A stretch of DNA of 64,000 bases from Paenibacillus hemerocallicola (GTDB taxonomy: Bacteria > Bacillota > Bacilli > Paenibacillales > NBRC-103111): positions 60,560 to 124,559 of the forward strand of contig NZ_VDCQ01000022.1 in the NCBI RefSeq assembly GCF_006265175.1. The letters run 5' to 3'. A program made the translations under genes and the position numbers. Under the pieces are notes generated by a model, which saw nothing but the letters and a program-made list of their open reading frames with translations, searched no databases and was not told the origin of the DNA. Shown here one piece after another: positions 46,263-54,449 of this stretch (position 1 is its first letter; each line of letters starts with the position of its first letter).

Positions 46263-46276
46263 TGACAACGCTTTCA
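46263..46276. promoter_or_regulatory. Putative CcpA (cre) site
   Basis: TGACAACGCTTTCA fits the cre consensus TGWNANCGNTNWCA at every position. It lies downstream of the leftward promoter at 46398-46425 and upstream of the GNAT start, where a roadblock would give glucose repression. Confidence 0.55.
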
Positions 46277-46290
46277 CAGACCCCGGTATA

Positions 46291-46327
46291 TGTTAAGTCG
46301 GAAATCGTTGATCCGCAGGACTTAACA
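46291..46327. repeat. 9-bp inverted repeat in the ABC operon leader
   Basis: TGTTAAGTC (46291-46299) and GACTTAACA (46319-46327) are perfectly complementary with a 19-nt loop. No T run follows. It may be a leader stem-loop or an operator. Confidence 0.55.
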
Positions 46328-46338
46328 ATTAGTACGAT

Positions 46339-46425
46339 CAAAATTTAATTTCAATCAGTGTCCAGAGTCTTAAAATTTATTTTCATCCACACGCCCCATT
46401 ATAGCATCGTGAAATTAAATTTCAA
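46339..46425 (-). promoter_or_regulatory. Promoter of the ABC operon with three MurR/RpiR-type operator copies
   Basis: Minus-strand -35 TTGAAA (46425-46420), 16-nt spacer, -10 TATAAT (46403-46398), identical in plan to the namZ promoter. The site TGAAATTTAATTTCA (46410-46424, read on the minus strand) covers the -35 and spacer. Two further 15-mers, at 46339-46353 and 46371-46385 on the plus strand, each match it at 13 of 15 positions. Confidence 0.68.
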
Positions 46426-46451
46426 CAATAAAATAATATTTAAAAAAATAT

Positions 46452-46481
46452 TTTACAGACAAGCCCTTTATCGTTTATAGT
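46452..46481 (+). promoter_or_regulatory. Candidate sigma-A promoter of murQ
   Basis: Plus-strand -35 TTTACA (46452-46457), 17-18-nt spacer and -10 TTATAGT (46475-46481). It faces away from the ABC operon promoter. The leader to the start codon is about 260 nt, and no gene was seen in it. Confidence 0.5.
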
Positions 46482-46750
46482 AAGAAAAGCTTCTATCGAC
46501 GCCTTCCAGTGATGAGCGACCGCGATTTAACCGCAGCTTATTGTTGGTATGGAATACCTAATTAGTTACGGATAAGCATTCCTTAACGTTAAGAAAATCG
46601 TCTTTGCGAGCGGATTCTATAATGGCTTATATCGGCCTGAGCCGAAGAAGGGCGTCCTTATTTTACCCGCCTGCCCTATCCGGATTTCAGAGCGCACATA
46701 GACAACTTCTCGATGCCCATCTATGAGAAAACAGTTGCGGAGGGATTTTG

Positions 46751-47671
46751 ATGAACTATTCTTTGGAAAGATTGATTACGGAGCGCCAAAACGAAAGGAC
46801 GCGCGACATCGATCGGGTGTCCACGGTCCGCATGCTCGAGCTTATGAACGACGAGGACCAGCTGATCGCCGCAGCGGTCCGGAAAACGATTCCCGAGATC
46901 GGGAAAGCCGTCGATCTTATCGTGGCCCGATTCCGTCTTGGAGGCAGACTATTCTATGTAGGGGCGGGAACTAGCGGCAGGCTGGGCATACTCGACGCAT
47001 CGGAATGTCCTCCGACGTTCGGAACCGATCCCGGGCTCGTCCAAGGCATTATCGCCGGAGGAGACACGGCCATTCGTACGGCGGTCGAAGGCGCGGAGGA
47101 TAACGAAGCGCTCGGAGCGGAGGATATCGAACGATGCCATGTAGGCGCAAATGACGTCGTAGTCGGGATCGCCGCCAGCGGACGCACCCCATACGTCATC
47201 GGCGCGATGAAGCATGCCAAAGCCGCAGGCGCCGCGGTCGTCTGCGTATGCAACAACCCGAATACGGCGATGGGCCGGCACGCCGATGTCGCGATCGAGG
47301 CGGTCGTCGGACCGGAAGCCGTTCTCGGCTCCACGCGGCTGAAGGCGGGTACCGCGCAGAAAATGATATTGAATATGCTTACAACGACCTCTTTCATCCA
47401 GATGGGCAAAGTTTACGGCAATTTGATGGTGGACATGCAGGCCACCAACGTGAAGCTCGTCAACCGGGCCAAGCAAATGATCCGCATGGCTACCGGCGCT
47501 CCCGAGGACGAGGTGGAGCGGGCATTCCATGCTACGAGCGGCCACGTCAAGACGGCCACCGTCATGATTGCCACGAACTCCCCGTACGAGCAAGCGACGA
47601 CGCTCCTCGAGCAATCGCACGGCTTCGTCCGCGAAGCGATCGATAACGGTTTGGCGCAGAAGCGGTCTTAA
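46751..47671 (+). CDS. murQ: N-acetylmuramic acid 6-phosphate etherase
   Basis: This cytoplasmic enzyme cleaves the lactyl ether of MurNAc-6-phosphate to give GlcNAc-6-phosphate and D-lactate. The 306-residue protein has the SIS fold with FYVGAGTSGRLGILDASECPPTFG (in part), which contains the catalytic Glu, and VVGIAASGRTPYVIGA. Its length is typical. The ATG at 46751 has GGAGGG 6 nt upstream. It is divergent from the ABC/PIG-L/RpiR operon. Its substrate must be phosphorylated, but neither a MurP-type PTS nor a MurK-type kinase is encoded in the window. Confidence 0.95.
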   Translation: MNYSLERLITERQNERTRDIDRVSTVRMLELMNDEDQLIAAAVRKTIPEIGKAVDLIVARFRLGGRLFYVGAGTSGRLGILDASECPPTFGTDPGLVQGIIAGGDTAIRTAVEGAEDNEALGAEDIERCHVGANDVVVGIAASGRTPYVIGAMKHAKAAGAAVVCVCNNPNTAMGRHADVAIEAVVGPEAVLGSTRLKAGTAQKMILNMLTTTSFIQMGKVYGNLMVDMQATNVKLVNRAKQMIRMATGAPEDEVERAFHATSGHVKTATVMIATNSPYEQATTLLEQSHGFVREAIDNGLAQKRS

Positions 47672-47698
47672 GCTTTTGGAACGATAAGGACAAGCGAC

Positions 47699-47753
47699 AA
47701 AACCGCCTCGAACCGGTATGACTCCGGTACGGGGCGGTTTTGTTTGTTTTTTC
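47699..47753 (+). terminator. Intrinsic terminator of murQ
   Basis: AAAACCGCC (47699-47707) pairs with GGCGGTTTT (47733-47741), with an inner ACCGG/CCGGT pairing and a TTTGTTTGTTTTTT tail. Confidence 0.85.
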
Positions 47754-48075
47754 TGAGATAGCTGGAATTCGTGTACTGGAGTGCAAATAACGACTGTTCG
47801 GTGAAGGTTGGCTGCCTTTTCCGGCGCCAAGCGGGACCGCAAATCCAACAAATAGCGGAACTGGAGTATGCTATGGATCCGAGTACTGGTATTGATTGCA
47901 AAATAGCGGAAAACCGTTCCGCAATTCCGCTGTTCATGATCATTTTTACCCCGAACGGTCGAGATAGCGGAAGCCAGTTCCGTTATCTTCAAGCGTACAA
48001 CGGAATTTGGAACAATAACGGAATAGAGTTCCTCTATTTACGGCAACGTCATGTCGCGCCCAACAGTCGCATCCC
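47740..48075 (-). repeat. Intergenic repeat element, copy 2 (inverted, single unit)
   Basis: Read on the minus strand it follows copy 1 block for block, from TTGCCGTAAATAGAGGAAC through one CGGAA-rich unit, TTGCAATCAA, CTCCAGTTCCGCTATTTG and GCGGTCCCGC to a T/A-rich end at the murQ terminator. It lies between the 3' ends of murQ and the GH29 gene. Confidence 0.8.
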
Positions 48076-48082
48076 ATCCTGA

Positions 48083-49339
48083 TCACGCCTTCCCCGCGTA
48101 ATGGAGCGTCAAGCTCCGGATCGCGGGCTCGCCGTCGCTTTCCAATATGTCGAGGACGATTCCCCTCGCCTTGACGGCCGGCAGCCGGACGATCGCCTTA
48201 TGTCCGATGTTCCGGCCTTCGTATATCCGGAACGGACGGCGGGATTTGGCGGTTATGATCGAGAGGGCGAAACGCTTGACGCTTTCGCCTTCCGTCAAAT
48301 CCTCTCCGAGCACGACGTGGTCGATCAATTGCGCTTCTTTCGTGTCGTACACCCACTTGCCTTCCCGCACTTCAAAATCGGCAAGCGTCGCTATCGGCTT
48401 GCCGTAACGTCGGCGAATTTCCGCACCGAATTCGAGCAGGCGCTCCGCATCGATATCCGGAAACAATCCGTCGCGGTCCGGTCCGATGTTCAGCAGCAGG
48501 TTGGCCCCGCGTCCGACCGAGAGCGAGTACAGCCCCATCAATTCCTCCAAGCTTTTGAGCGCATGTGCATTGTCGTCGCTATAAAACCAGCTGGAGCGCA
48601 GCTGCACATCGCATTCGGCAGGCAGCCAGAGCCGGTCCTTCAGCTTTTCCTTATCGTCGGTCATAATCGAAAAATCGGTCGAATCGACCACATTCCAGCA
48701 TGGAATCGGCGCAATGCCGTCTTCGTTGCCGATCCAGCGAAAATCGGGATCGCCCATGTTGAAAATCAATATATTCGGCTGCAGACGGCGGATTTCGCCG
48801 ATAATGCGGGGCCAGTCGTAGTCGTGATTTTCGGAGCCGCAGCCGTCGAACCATAATACGTCAATTTCCCCATAACCGGTCAGCAGCTCGGTAATTTGCC
48901 CTACGAAATAGTCGTCATACGCCTGGGCATCCTGGTTGTAAAAATCGGCGGAGCCATCATACGGAGAATAGTAAATTCCCGGTTTGACCCCATATTTGCG
49001 GCACGCCTCCACAAACTCCTTCACTACATCGCCTTTTCCCTCTTTCCAGGGAGACGCGGAGACGGAAAACGTCGAATATTTCGTAGGCCAATTGGAAAAT
49101 CCGTCATGGTGCTTGGCGGTCAGCACCGCATAGTTCATTCCCGCTTCCCTGGCGGTCCGGATCCATTGCCCGCAATCCAGCCTGACCGGATTGAAAGCGG
49201 AAGGCGACATCGGCCGTTTATCGAAATCGACATAACCTTCATAAAACGTGCGAAGCCCGAAATGCAAAAACAGTCCGAATTCCCATTCCTGAAAAGCAAG
49301 CTGCCGGGCAGTCGGCTTGGTGCGCGGCGAGACCGTCAT
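48083..49339 (-). CDS. GH29 alpha-L-fucosidase, cytoplasmic
   Basis: The 418-residue protein starts after AAGGAG. Family blocks are FGLFLHFGLRTFYEG, NYAVLTAKHHDGFSNWPTKY, and IDVLWFDGCG with the nucleophile Asp, plus GANLLLNIGPDRDG. The C-terminal beta domain is short. There is no signal peptide. It lies 61 bp after the GH95 gene in one operon. Together they would remove alpha-1,2 and other fucose links from imported oligosaccharides. Confidence 0.9.
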   Translation of the reverse strand: MTVSPRTKPTARQLAFQEWEFGLFLHFGLRTFYEGYVDFDKRPMSPSAFNPVRLDCGQWIRTAREAGMNYAVLTAKHHDGFSNWPTKYSTFSVSASPWKEGKGDVVKEFVEACRKYGVKPGIYYSPYDGSADFYNQDAQAYDDYFVGQITELLTGYGEIDVLWFDGCGSENHDYDWPRIIGEIRRLQPNILIFNMGDPDFRWIGNEDGIAPIPCWNVVDSTDFSIMTDDKEKLKDRLWLPAECDVQLRSSWFYSDDNAHALKSLEELMGLYSLSVGRGANLLLNIGPDRDGLFPDIDAERLLEFGAEIRRRYGKPIATLADFEVREGKWVYDTKEAQLIDHVVLGEDLTEGESVKRFALSIITAKSRRPFRIYEGRNIGHKAIVRLPAVKARGIVLDILESDGEPAIRSLTLHYAGKA

Positions 49340-49400
49340 AATCGTTTCTCTCCTTATATCGAATAGTTTTACGATACCTTTAATCGGAGACCGGTGACTG

Positions 49401-51701
49401 TCACACGCTGCAGATCCGGTACGTTTGACCGGCTTTCGTTTCGAAGCGCAGCAGACCTTCGCCCCTGCTTATTTCATCGCCCGAACTCTGGTCTGCGCTG
49501 ACCGAAAGCTCAATATCCGTCCGTACGGCACATACCCCCCCGTTCATCGAGCGAACCACTGCGGCGGCCAGCTTTCCTTCCGCCCATTCGATGTCGACCT
49601 CGAAGCCGCCTCTCGCCCTCAAGCCTTTGACCTTTCCTCCCGGCCACGCTTGCGGCAGCGCCGGCAGCAGCTTCAGCTCTCCTCCGTGCGACTGCAGCAG
49701 CATTTCCGCAATCGCCGCCGCGCCGCCGAAATTGGCGTCAATCTGGAACGGCGGATGGTCGCCGAATAAATTCGGATGGACCGAATGGCGCAGCAGCGCC
49801 GATAAGTTTTCGTAAGCCTGCTCCGCGTCTTCGAGACGGGCCCAGAAGTTAATGATCCACGCCCGGCTCCAGCCCGTATGCCCGCCGCCGTTCGCGAGCC
49901 TACGCTCCAGCGTTACCCGGGCCGCGCGGGCCAGCTCCGGAGTGCCGCGCACCGTAATTTGCTCGCCCGGATGCAGGGCGAACAAATGCGAGATATGCCG
50001 ATGTCCCGGCTCCGGCTCCTCGTAATCGACCGACCACTCCATAAGCTGCCCGTGCCTGCCGATTGCCGGCTCCGGCAGCTTCCGGATCGCTTCCTCCAGT
50101 TTGCCGCGAAACCCCTCGTCCACGCCGAGCCGCAGCGACGCTTCGATGCAGCCGCCAAACAAGGCGTGCACGATTTGCGTATCCATCGAGGGGCCGACGC
50201 ATAAGCAGCCGGTATTGCCGTTCGGCAGCGCATATTTGTTTTCCGGAGACAAGGAAGGAACCGTTACGAGCCGTCCTTGCGCATCCAAGACGAGAAAATC
50301 GAGGAAAAACTGCGCCGCCTCCTTCATGACGGGATAAGCCCGCTCCGACAAGAAGCTGTCCGACACTCCGTACTTGTAATGCTCCCATAAATGAAGGGCC
50401 AGCCAGGCGCCTCCGGTTGGCCAAAACACGGCCGGCACATAAGAGCCTTGAATGGCGGTATCCGCCCACAGATCGGTGGCGTGATGGGCGACGAAGCCTC
50501 CGACCCCGTACACCGTTTTCGCCGTCCGGCGTCCATTCACCCGGAGACGGTCCAGCAAGTCGAACAGCGGTTCATGGCATTCGGCGAGATTGGCCACCTC
50601 GGCCGGCCAATAGTTCATTTGCAGATTGATGTTGATATGATAGTCGGCATCCCACGGAGGCGTATGGCTCTCGCTCCATATTCCTTGCAGATTCGCGGGC
50701 AAACTGCCCGGTCTGGAGCTGGCCATCAGCAAATATCGTCCGTATTGGAAAAACAGCGCCTCCAAGCCGATGTCTCGTTCCCCGTCCCGCACCCGTTTCA
50801 ACCGTACGTCGATAGGCAATGCTTCCGTTGCTTCGCGCACCGGATCGGGCACATCGAATTCGAGCTCCACCCGGTTGAAAAGCGAACGGTGCTCCGCCCT
50901 ATGGCGGTCGCGCAAAGCGGCATATCCCGATCGCACGGCGGCATCCGCCTGATCCAGGCAAACGCCTCGAGGATCCTCGTGGCGAAACGAGGTTTGCGCC
51001 GCCACGATCAAGGTAACCGCGTCGGCGCCTTCCACGGATATGTAATTGCCGATTGTCCGCACAGTGCCGCCTTCGGCGTCCGCCCTCAGCACGGTACTGT
51101 ACCGGATTCCGTCGTCTCCGCATCTTCCGCTCATGGCAAGCGCTTTCTCATCGATGAGCTCGACGACTCCCTCGAACGGGCGTCGGTTGACAATCGCGCT
51201 GAACGTCAAGCTCCCCGGCTTGTCGGCGGTCAGCCGCATGGCCATCACCTGATCGACCGCGCTTGCAAACAGCTCTCTGCGAAACGTTGTCCCCGAGGCC
51301 GTATATTGGACCGTCGCAATGCCGTCTTCCAGATCAAGCTCGCGGACATAGCCGTTTACTTCTCCCCGCATACCCTCGAAATGAAGCTTCAGGTCGCCGA
51401 GCGGCTGGTATGGACCGAAATGCTGCGGCGTCGACGTCATCCCGATCCGGGCAAGACGTTCCGCCTCCCGCGGCTTTCCTTCGAACAGCAGCCTGCGAAC
51501 TTCCGCAAGATGATGCAGCGCGTCGGGATTGTCGCGGATTCGGGGACCCCCGTACCATATCGAATCTTCGTTCATCTGAATACGTTCCTCGGCGATGCCG
51601 CCGAATACCATTCCGCCCAGCCGTCCGTTGCCGATCGGAAGCGCTTGCACCCAGTTTTTGGCCGGCTGCGCAAAGTTAAGCTTCAGGTTTGTATGGTTCA
51701 T
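49401..51701 (-). CDS. GH95 alpha-L-fucosidase (alpha-1,2 type)
   Basis: The protein has 766 residues from the ATG at 51701 (GAGGTAGG upstream). The N-terminal super-sandwich begins [27 protein letters not shown] (in part) and [11 protein letters not shown]. The barrel has [46 protein letters not shown] and [17 protein letters not shown], all diagnostic of family 95. No signal peptide, so it acts inside the cell. Some GH95 members act on alpha-galactosides instead; the GH29 partner favours fucose. Confidence 0.92.
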   Translation of the reverse strand: MNHTNLKLNFAQPAKNWVQALPIGNGRLGGMVFGGIAEERIQMNEDSIWYGGPRIRDNPDALHHLAEVRRLLFEGKPREAERLARIGMTSTPQHFGPYQPLGDLKLHFEGMRGEVNGYVRELDLEDGIATVQYTASGTTFRRELFASAVDQVMAMRLTADKPGSLTFSAIVNRRPFEGVVELIDEKALAMSGRCGDDGIRYSTVLRADAEGGTVRTIGNYISVEGADAVTLIVAAQTSFRHEDPRGVCLDQADAAVRSGYAALRDRHRAEHRSLFNRVELEFDVPDPVREATEALPIDVRLKRVRDGERDIGLEALFFQYGRYLLMASSRPGSLPANLQGIWSESHTPPWDADYHININLQMNYWPAEVANLAECHEPLFDLLDRLRVNGRRTAKTVYGVGGFVAHHATDLWADTAIQGSYVPAVFWPTGGAWLALHLWEHYKYGVSDSFLSERAYPVMKEAAQFFLDFLVLDAQGRLVTVPSLSPENKYALPNGNTGCLCVGPSMDTQIVHALFGGCIEASLRLGVDEGFRGKLEEAIRKLPEPAIGRHGQLMEWSVDYEEPEPGHRHISHLFALHPGEQITVRGTPELARAARVTLERRLANGGGHTGWSRAWIINFWARLEDAEQAYENLSALLRHSVHPNLFGDHPPFQIDANFGGAAAIAEMLLQSHGGELKLLPALPQAWPGGKVKGLRARGGFEVDIEWAEGKLAAAVVRSMNGGVCAVRTDIELSVSADQSSGDEISRGEGLLRFETKAGQTYRICSV

Positions 51702-51727
51702 TATCCTACCTCGTTTCCCCGGAGTTA

Positions 51728-51773
51728 AGGTTACCGATAACCTCAATGTAAACGCAGTTTCCCTTTCTGTCAA
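51728..51773 (-). promoter_or_regulatory. Promoter and operator of the GH95-GH29 operon
   Basis: Minus-strand -35 TTGACA (51773-51768), 17-nt spacer, -10 TACATT (51750-51745). The 16-bp palindrome AGGTTACCGATAACCT (51728-51743) covers the expected transcription start, a classical repressor position. No local regulator gene is obvious. Confidence 0.7.
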
Positions 51774-51775
51774 TA

Positions 51776-52600
51776 GCAAAAAAACTGCGACAGCATCATT
51801 CCCTTGCAGCCCGGAGGCAACTTGATGATGCGCGGATGCAACGCGTTGCCGTAAATAGAGGAACTATATTCCGTCATGCTCCCGAATTCCGTTATACTTT
51901 CGATCATAACGGAACTGGCTTCCGCTATCTCGATCTTTCGGGGTGAAAATGATCATGATCAGCGGAGTAGCGGAACGGTTTTCCGTTATCCTCCCGAGTT
52001 CCGTTATACTCTCGATCATAACGGAACAGACTTCCGCTATCTCGATCGTTCGGGGTGAAAATGACCATAAACAGCGGAGTAGCGGAACGGTTTTCCGTTA
52101 TCCTCCCGAATTCCGTTATACTCTCGATCATAACGGAACAGACTTCCGCTATCTCGATCGTTCGGGGTGAAAATGATCATAAACAGCGGAATAGCGGAAC
52201 GGTCTTCCGTTATGTTCCCGAATTCCGATATACTCTCGATCATAACGGAACAGGCTTCCGCTATCTCGATCGTTTGGGGTGAAAATGATCATGAACAGCG
52301 GAATAGCGGAACCGTCTTCCGTTATCCTCACGAATTCCGTTATACTCTCGATCATAACGGAACAGACTTCCGCTATCTCGACCGTTCGGGGTGAAAATGA
52401 CCATAAACGGCAGAGTAGCGGAACGGTCTTGCGTTATTTGCAATCAACGCCAACACTCGGGTCAATAACATATTCCAGTTCCGCTATTTGCTGGACTCGC
52501 GGTCCCGCGAGGCACCGGCAAAGGCAGTCGCCCTTTGCCGATCATGCGATACATGCTCTCTGGAGGCGAATTATGCCGCGGTAGCAAAAAAAGACCGCCG
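51776..52600 (+). repeat. Intergenic repeat element, copy 3, with a 5 x 112-bp tandem array
   Basis: The flanks match copies 1 and 2. The central unit is repeated: ATAACGGAAC starts at 51906, 52018, 52130, 52242 and 52354, a period of exactly 112 bp. The array spans about 51888-52447. Each unit has the hairpin TTCCGTTAT/ATAACGGAA with a 10-nt loop, plus TTCCGCTA/TAGCGGAA arms. Units differ by a few bases each. The period is not a multiple of 3, so it does not encode a protein repeat. Confidence 0.9.
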
Positions 52601-52625
52601 GGTTATCCCGACAGCCGCTTTGCAT
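52580..52625 (-). terminator. Terminator after the 84-residue protein gene
   Basis: An imperfect GC-rich hairpin (GGG-TTAT-CCC core) runs into T7 on the minus strand. The T tract is the right end of repeat element 3, as in copy 1. Confidence 0.55.
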
Positions 52626-52641
52626 GCTTATAGCCGAACTC

Positions 52642-52896
52642 TCAATCCTCGTCTTCCTCATCATCCGCGGCTAGGCCGCGCAAATATGCCTCATCCGCCC
52701 GATCGCGGGCGCGGCTTTTCTCCTTCAGCCGTTCGATCGCCGGCATGATGAGCAGATCGACTTCCTTCTGTACCGTGTAGGCCAAGTCGTATCGGCTTTG
52801 CGATTCGAGAAACGAGCCTACCTCCATCAAAGCGTTATAACGGTCCAGCTCCTCGCGGGTCAGAAGCCCGCGCACTTGGACGCTGCAATGTCTCAT
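52642..52896 (-). CDS. Small uncharacterised acidic protein (84 residues)
   Basis: No family is recognised. The start has GGGAGG upstream. The protein is helical and charged (LTREELDRYNALMEVGSFLESQ), with a C-terminal DDEEDED tail. It follows the NDH-2 gene by 38 bp and may share its transcript. A cytoplasmic role is likely. Confidence 0.7.
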   Translation of the reverse strand: MRHCSVQVRGLLTREELDRYNALMEVGSFLESQSRYDLAYTVQKEVDLLIMPAIERLKEKSRARDRADEAYLRGLAADDEEDED

Positions 52897-52934
52897 GGAT
52901 AAACCGCCTCCCGAAATCTTCGACCGGCAACCGA

Positions 52935-54125
52935 CTAAAACTTTCCTTTTCTCAACACGAGCGTAACGCCGCCAATAATAAACAAATAGCGCAGATCGAT
53001 CAGCTTCTTCATAAAGGCCGCCAACCCGCCCTTCAGCTTCCTGCCGAACACGATGCCGATCGCTTCGCCCTTGCCGAGCGAGGCGACGACTCCTTTGTTG
53101 TCGAACTTGAACTCGCGCATAGGCTGGTTGCGAATCGCCGCCACCAGATTGAACGCGCAGGTGACACCCTGCTGCATGGCGATTTGGGCCGTCGGCGGAT
53201 AAGGCCGGCCTTCGTCATTGAACATGAGCGAGGAGTCGCCGATGATATATACATGACCGTTTTGCGTCGTCCGCAAGTAGGGATCGACCTTCACCCGGCC
53301 GCGCATCGTCTCGAAACCGGCCTGCTCCACGAGGCGATTGCCGCGAATGCCTCCCGTCCAGACTACGGTAGATGTTTTGATCGTTTCCCCGGTTGCCAGT
53401 ACGACGCCGTCGGGCGTACATTGTTTGATCGCGGTAGCGATTTTGAACGTGACGCCTTTATCCGCAAGCACCTTCATGGCGTATTCGACAAGCTCCGGAT
53501 CGAATCCCGGCAAAACGGTAGGCGCCGCTTCGATATTAATGATTTTGACCAACGCCGGATCGACGTCAAATTCCTTGCACAGCTTCGGGATGCGGTCGGC
53601 CAATTCGCCGATGAATTCGATGCCGGTAAAGCCCGCTCCTCCGATGACGAAGGTCAAATAATCGGTGCGGTCCGGTTCGCGCTTGAACTTGGCGAACTGG
53701 TACTCGATATGCTCGCGGATCAGACGGACGCTGTTGATGCTGCGGATGGCAAGTGCATATTCCTGAAGCCCGGGGATGCCGAAAGTTTCCGATTCTCCGC
53801 CGAGAGCGATAACCAAATAATCGTAGGACAGCGTGCCGTCCTCGAGAATGACTTTCTTTTCCGTCGGTTTGATTTGTACGACCGTCGATTTGACGAAATC
53901 GATTTTGAACTCGTCGATCAGCTTGGAAATGTTGACTCGCGCATTTTCCGGATCGTCCGTTCCGGCGGCGGGCATATGCAGATGGGTCGTTATATAATGA
54001 TAGTCGTGCTTGTTCACCAGCGTGACGTTCGCTTCATTATAATTGAGCTCCTTCTGCAATCTCAGAGCGGTTAGCACACCGCCATAACCGGCACCCAAAA
54101 TGACGATTCTTGGAACTGTACTCAT
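52935..54125 (-). CDS. Type II NADH dehydrogenase (NDH-2, YumB-like)
   Basis: This 396-residue FAD enzyme passes electrons from NADH to menaquinone without pumping protons. FAD site: VILGAGYGGVLTALRLQ. NAD site: VIGGAGFTGIEFIGELA. VYIIGDSSLM is the second FAD contact. The C-terminal amphipathic helix (LAAFMKKLIDLRYLFIIGG) anchors it to the membrane. It is divergent from yumC, and a Rex-like site lies upstream. Confidence 0.92.
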   Translation of the reverse strand: MSTVPRIVILGAGYGGVLTALRLQKELNYNEANVTLVNKHDYHYITTHLHMPAAGTDDPENARVNISKLIDEFKIDFVKSTVVQIKPTEKKVILEDGTLSYDYLVIALGGESETFGIPGLQEYALAIRSINSVRLIREHIEYQFAKFKREPDRTDYLTFVIGGAGFTGIEFIGELADRIPKLCKEFDVDPALVKIINIEAAPTVLPGFDPELVEYAMKVLADKGVTFKIATAIKQCTPDGVVLATGETIKTSTVVWTGGIRGNRLVEQAGFETMRGRVKVDPYLRTTQNGHVYIIGDSSLMFNDEGRPYPPTAQIAMQQGVTCAFNLVAAIRNQPMREFKFDNKGVVASLGKGEAIGIVFGRKLKGGLAAFMKKLIDLRYLFIIGGVTLVLRKGKF

Positions 54126-54178
54126 CTCTTATCCCATCCATATCCTTGTTTGTTTAGCTTCTCTGTACGACCTCGACA

Positions 54179-54196
54179 TTGTGAAAAAAAACACAA
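54179..54196. promoter_or_regulatory. Putative Rex (redox repressor) operator
   Basis: TTGTGAAAAAAAACACAA keeps both outer halves (TTGTGA, CACAA) of the Rex palindrome at the normal 18-bp length. It lies 54 bp upstream of the NDH-2 start. Rex control of ndh genes is known in Firmicutes. Confidence 0.6.
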
Positions 54197-54405
54197 GCGA
54201 ACTAGCGAGACACCCATTGCATGCAAAAATGAGTTCCGTAAAGCCATTCTGCATCCTGCAACTGCATCGTTTATTCGACATTATTATGAACGCTTTATTA
54301 TCAAAAGCAATCATATATCTTCCCATTCAAAATTTCAAGCGACAAACTGTCTAAATTTTGTCGTTATTTGTGACAAATCCGCTTTTCTTCGCATATCGAG
54401 ACGTT

Positions 54406-54411
54406 TATAAT
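54406..54411 (+). promoter_or_regulatory. -10 box upstream of yumC
   Basis: TATAAT 39 bp before the GTG at 54450; no good -35 is seen. The TTGTGACAAA sequence at 54368-54377 could be a regulator half-site. Confidence 0.4.
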
Positions 54412-54449
54412 AGTAGGGTGTGAAAAAAGATCTGGAGGTGTCTGTTTTC

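Noticed and set aside
46291..46327. Riboswitch in the importer leader
   Set aside because: Only one simple stem-loop is visible; no known aptamer core or terminator switch could be traced.
46949..47992. Minus-strand frame of 347 codons
   Set aside because: Antisense to murQ and running into repeat element 2; no ribosome site or family features.
50391..51728. Long plus-strand frame of 445 codons
   Set aside because: It is antisense to the GH95 gene, whose protein is unmistakable; the frame is open because of GC-biased codon use.
51943..52394. Four overlapping frames of about 75 codons that look like a tandem protein family
   Set aside because: They arise from the 112-bp repeat, which shifts frame by one base per unit; no ribosome sites precede them and the same DNA is open on the other strand as well.
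51888..52447. CRISPR array
   Set aside because: The whole 112-bp period is conserved; there are no short repeats with variable spacers and no cas genes.
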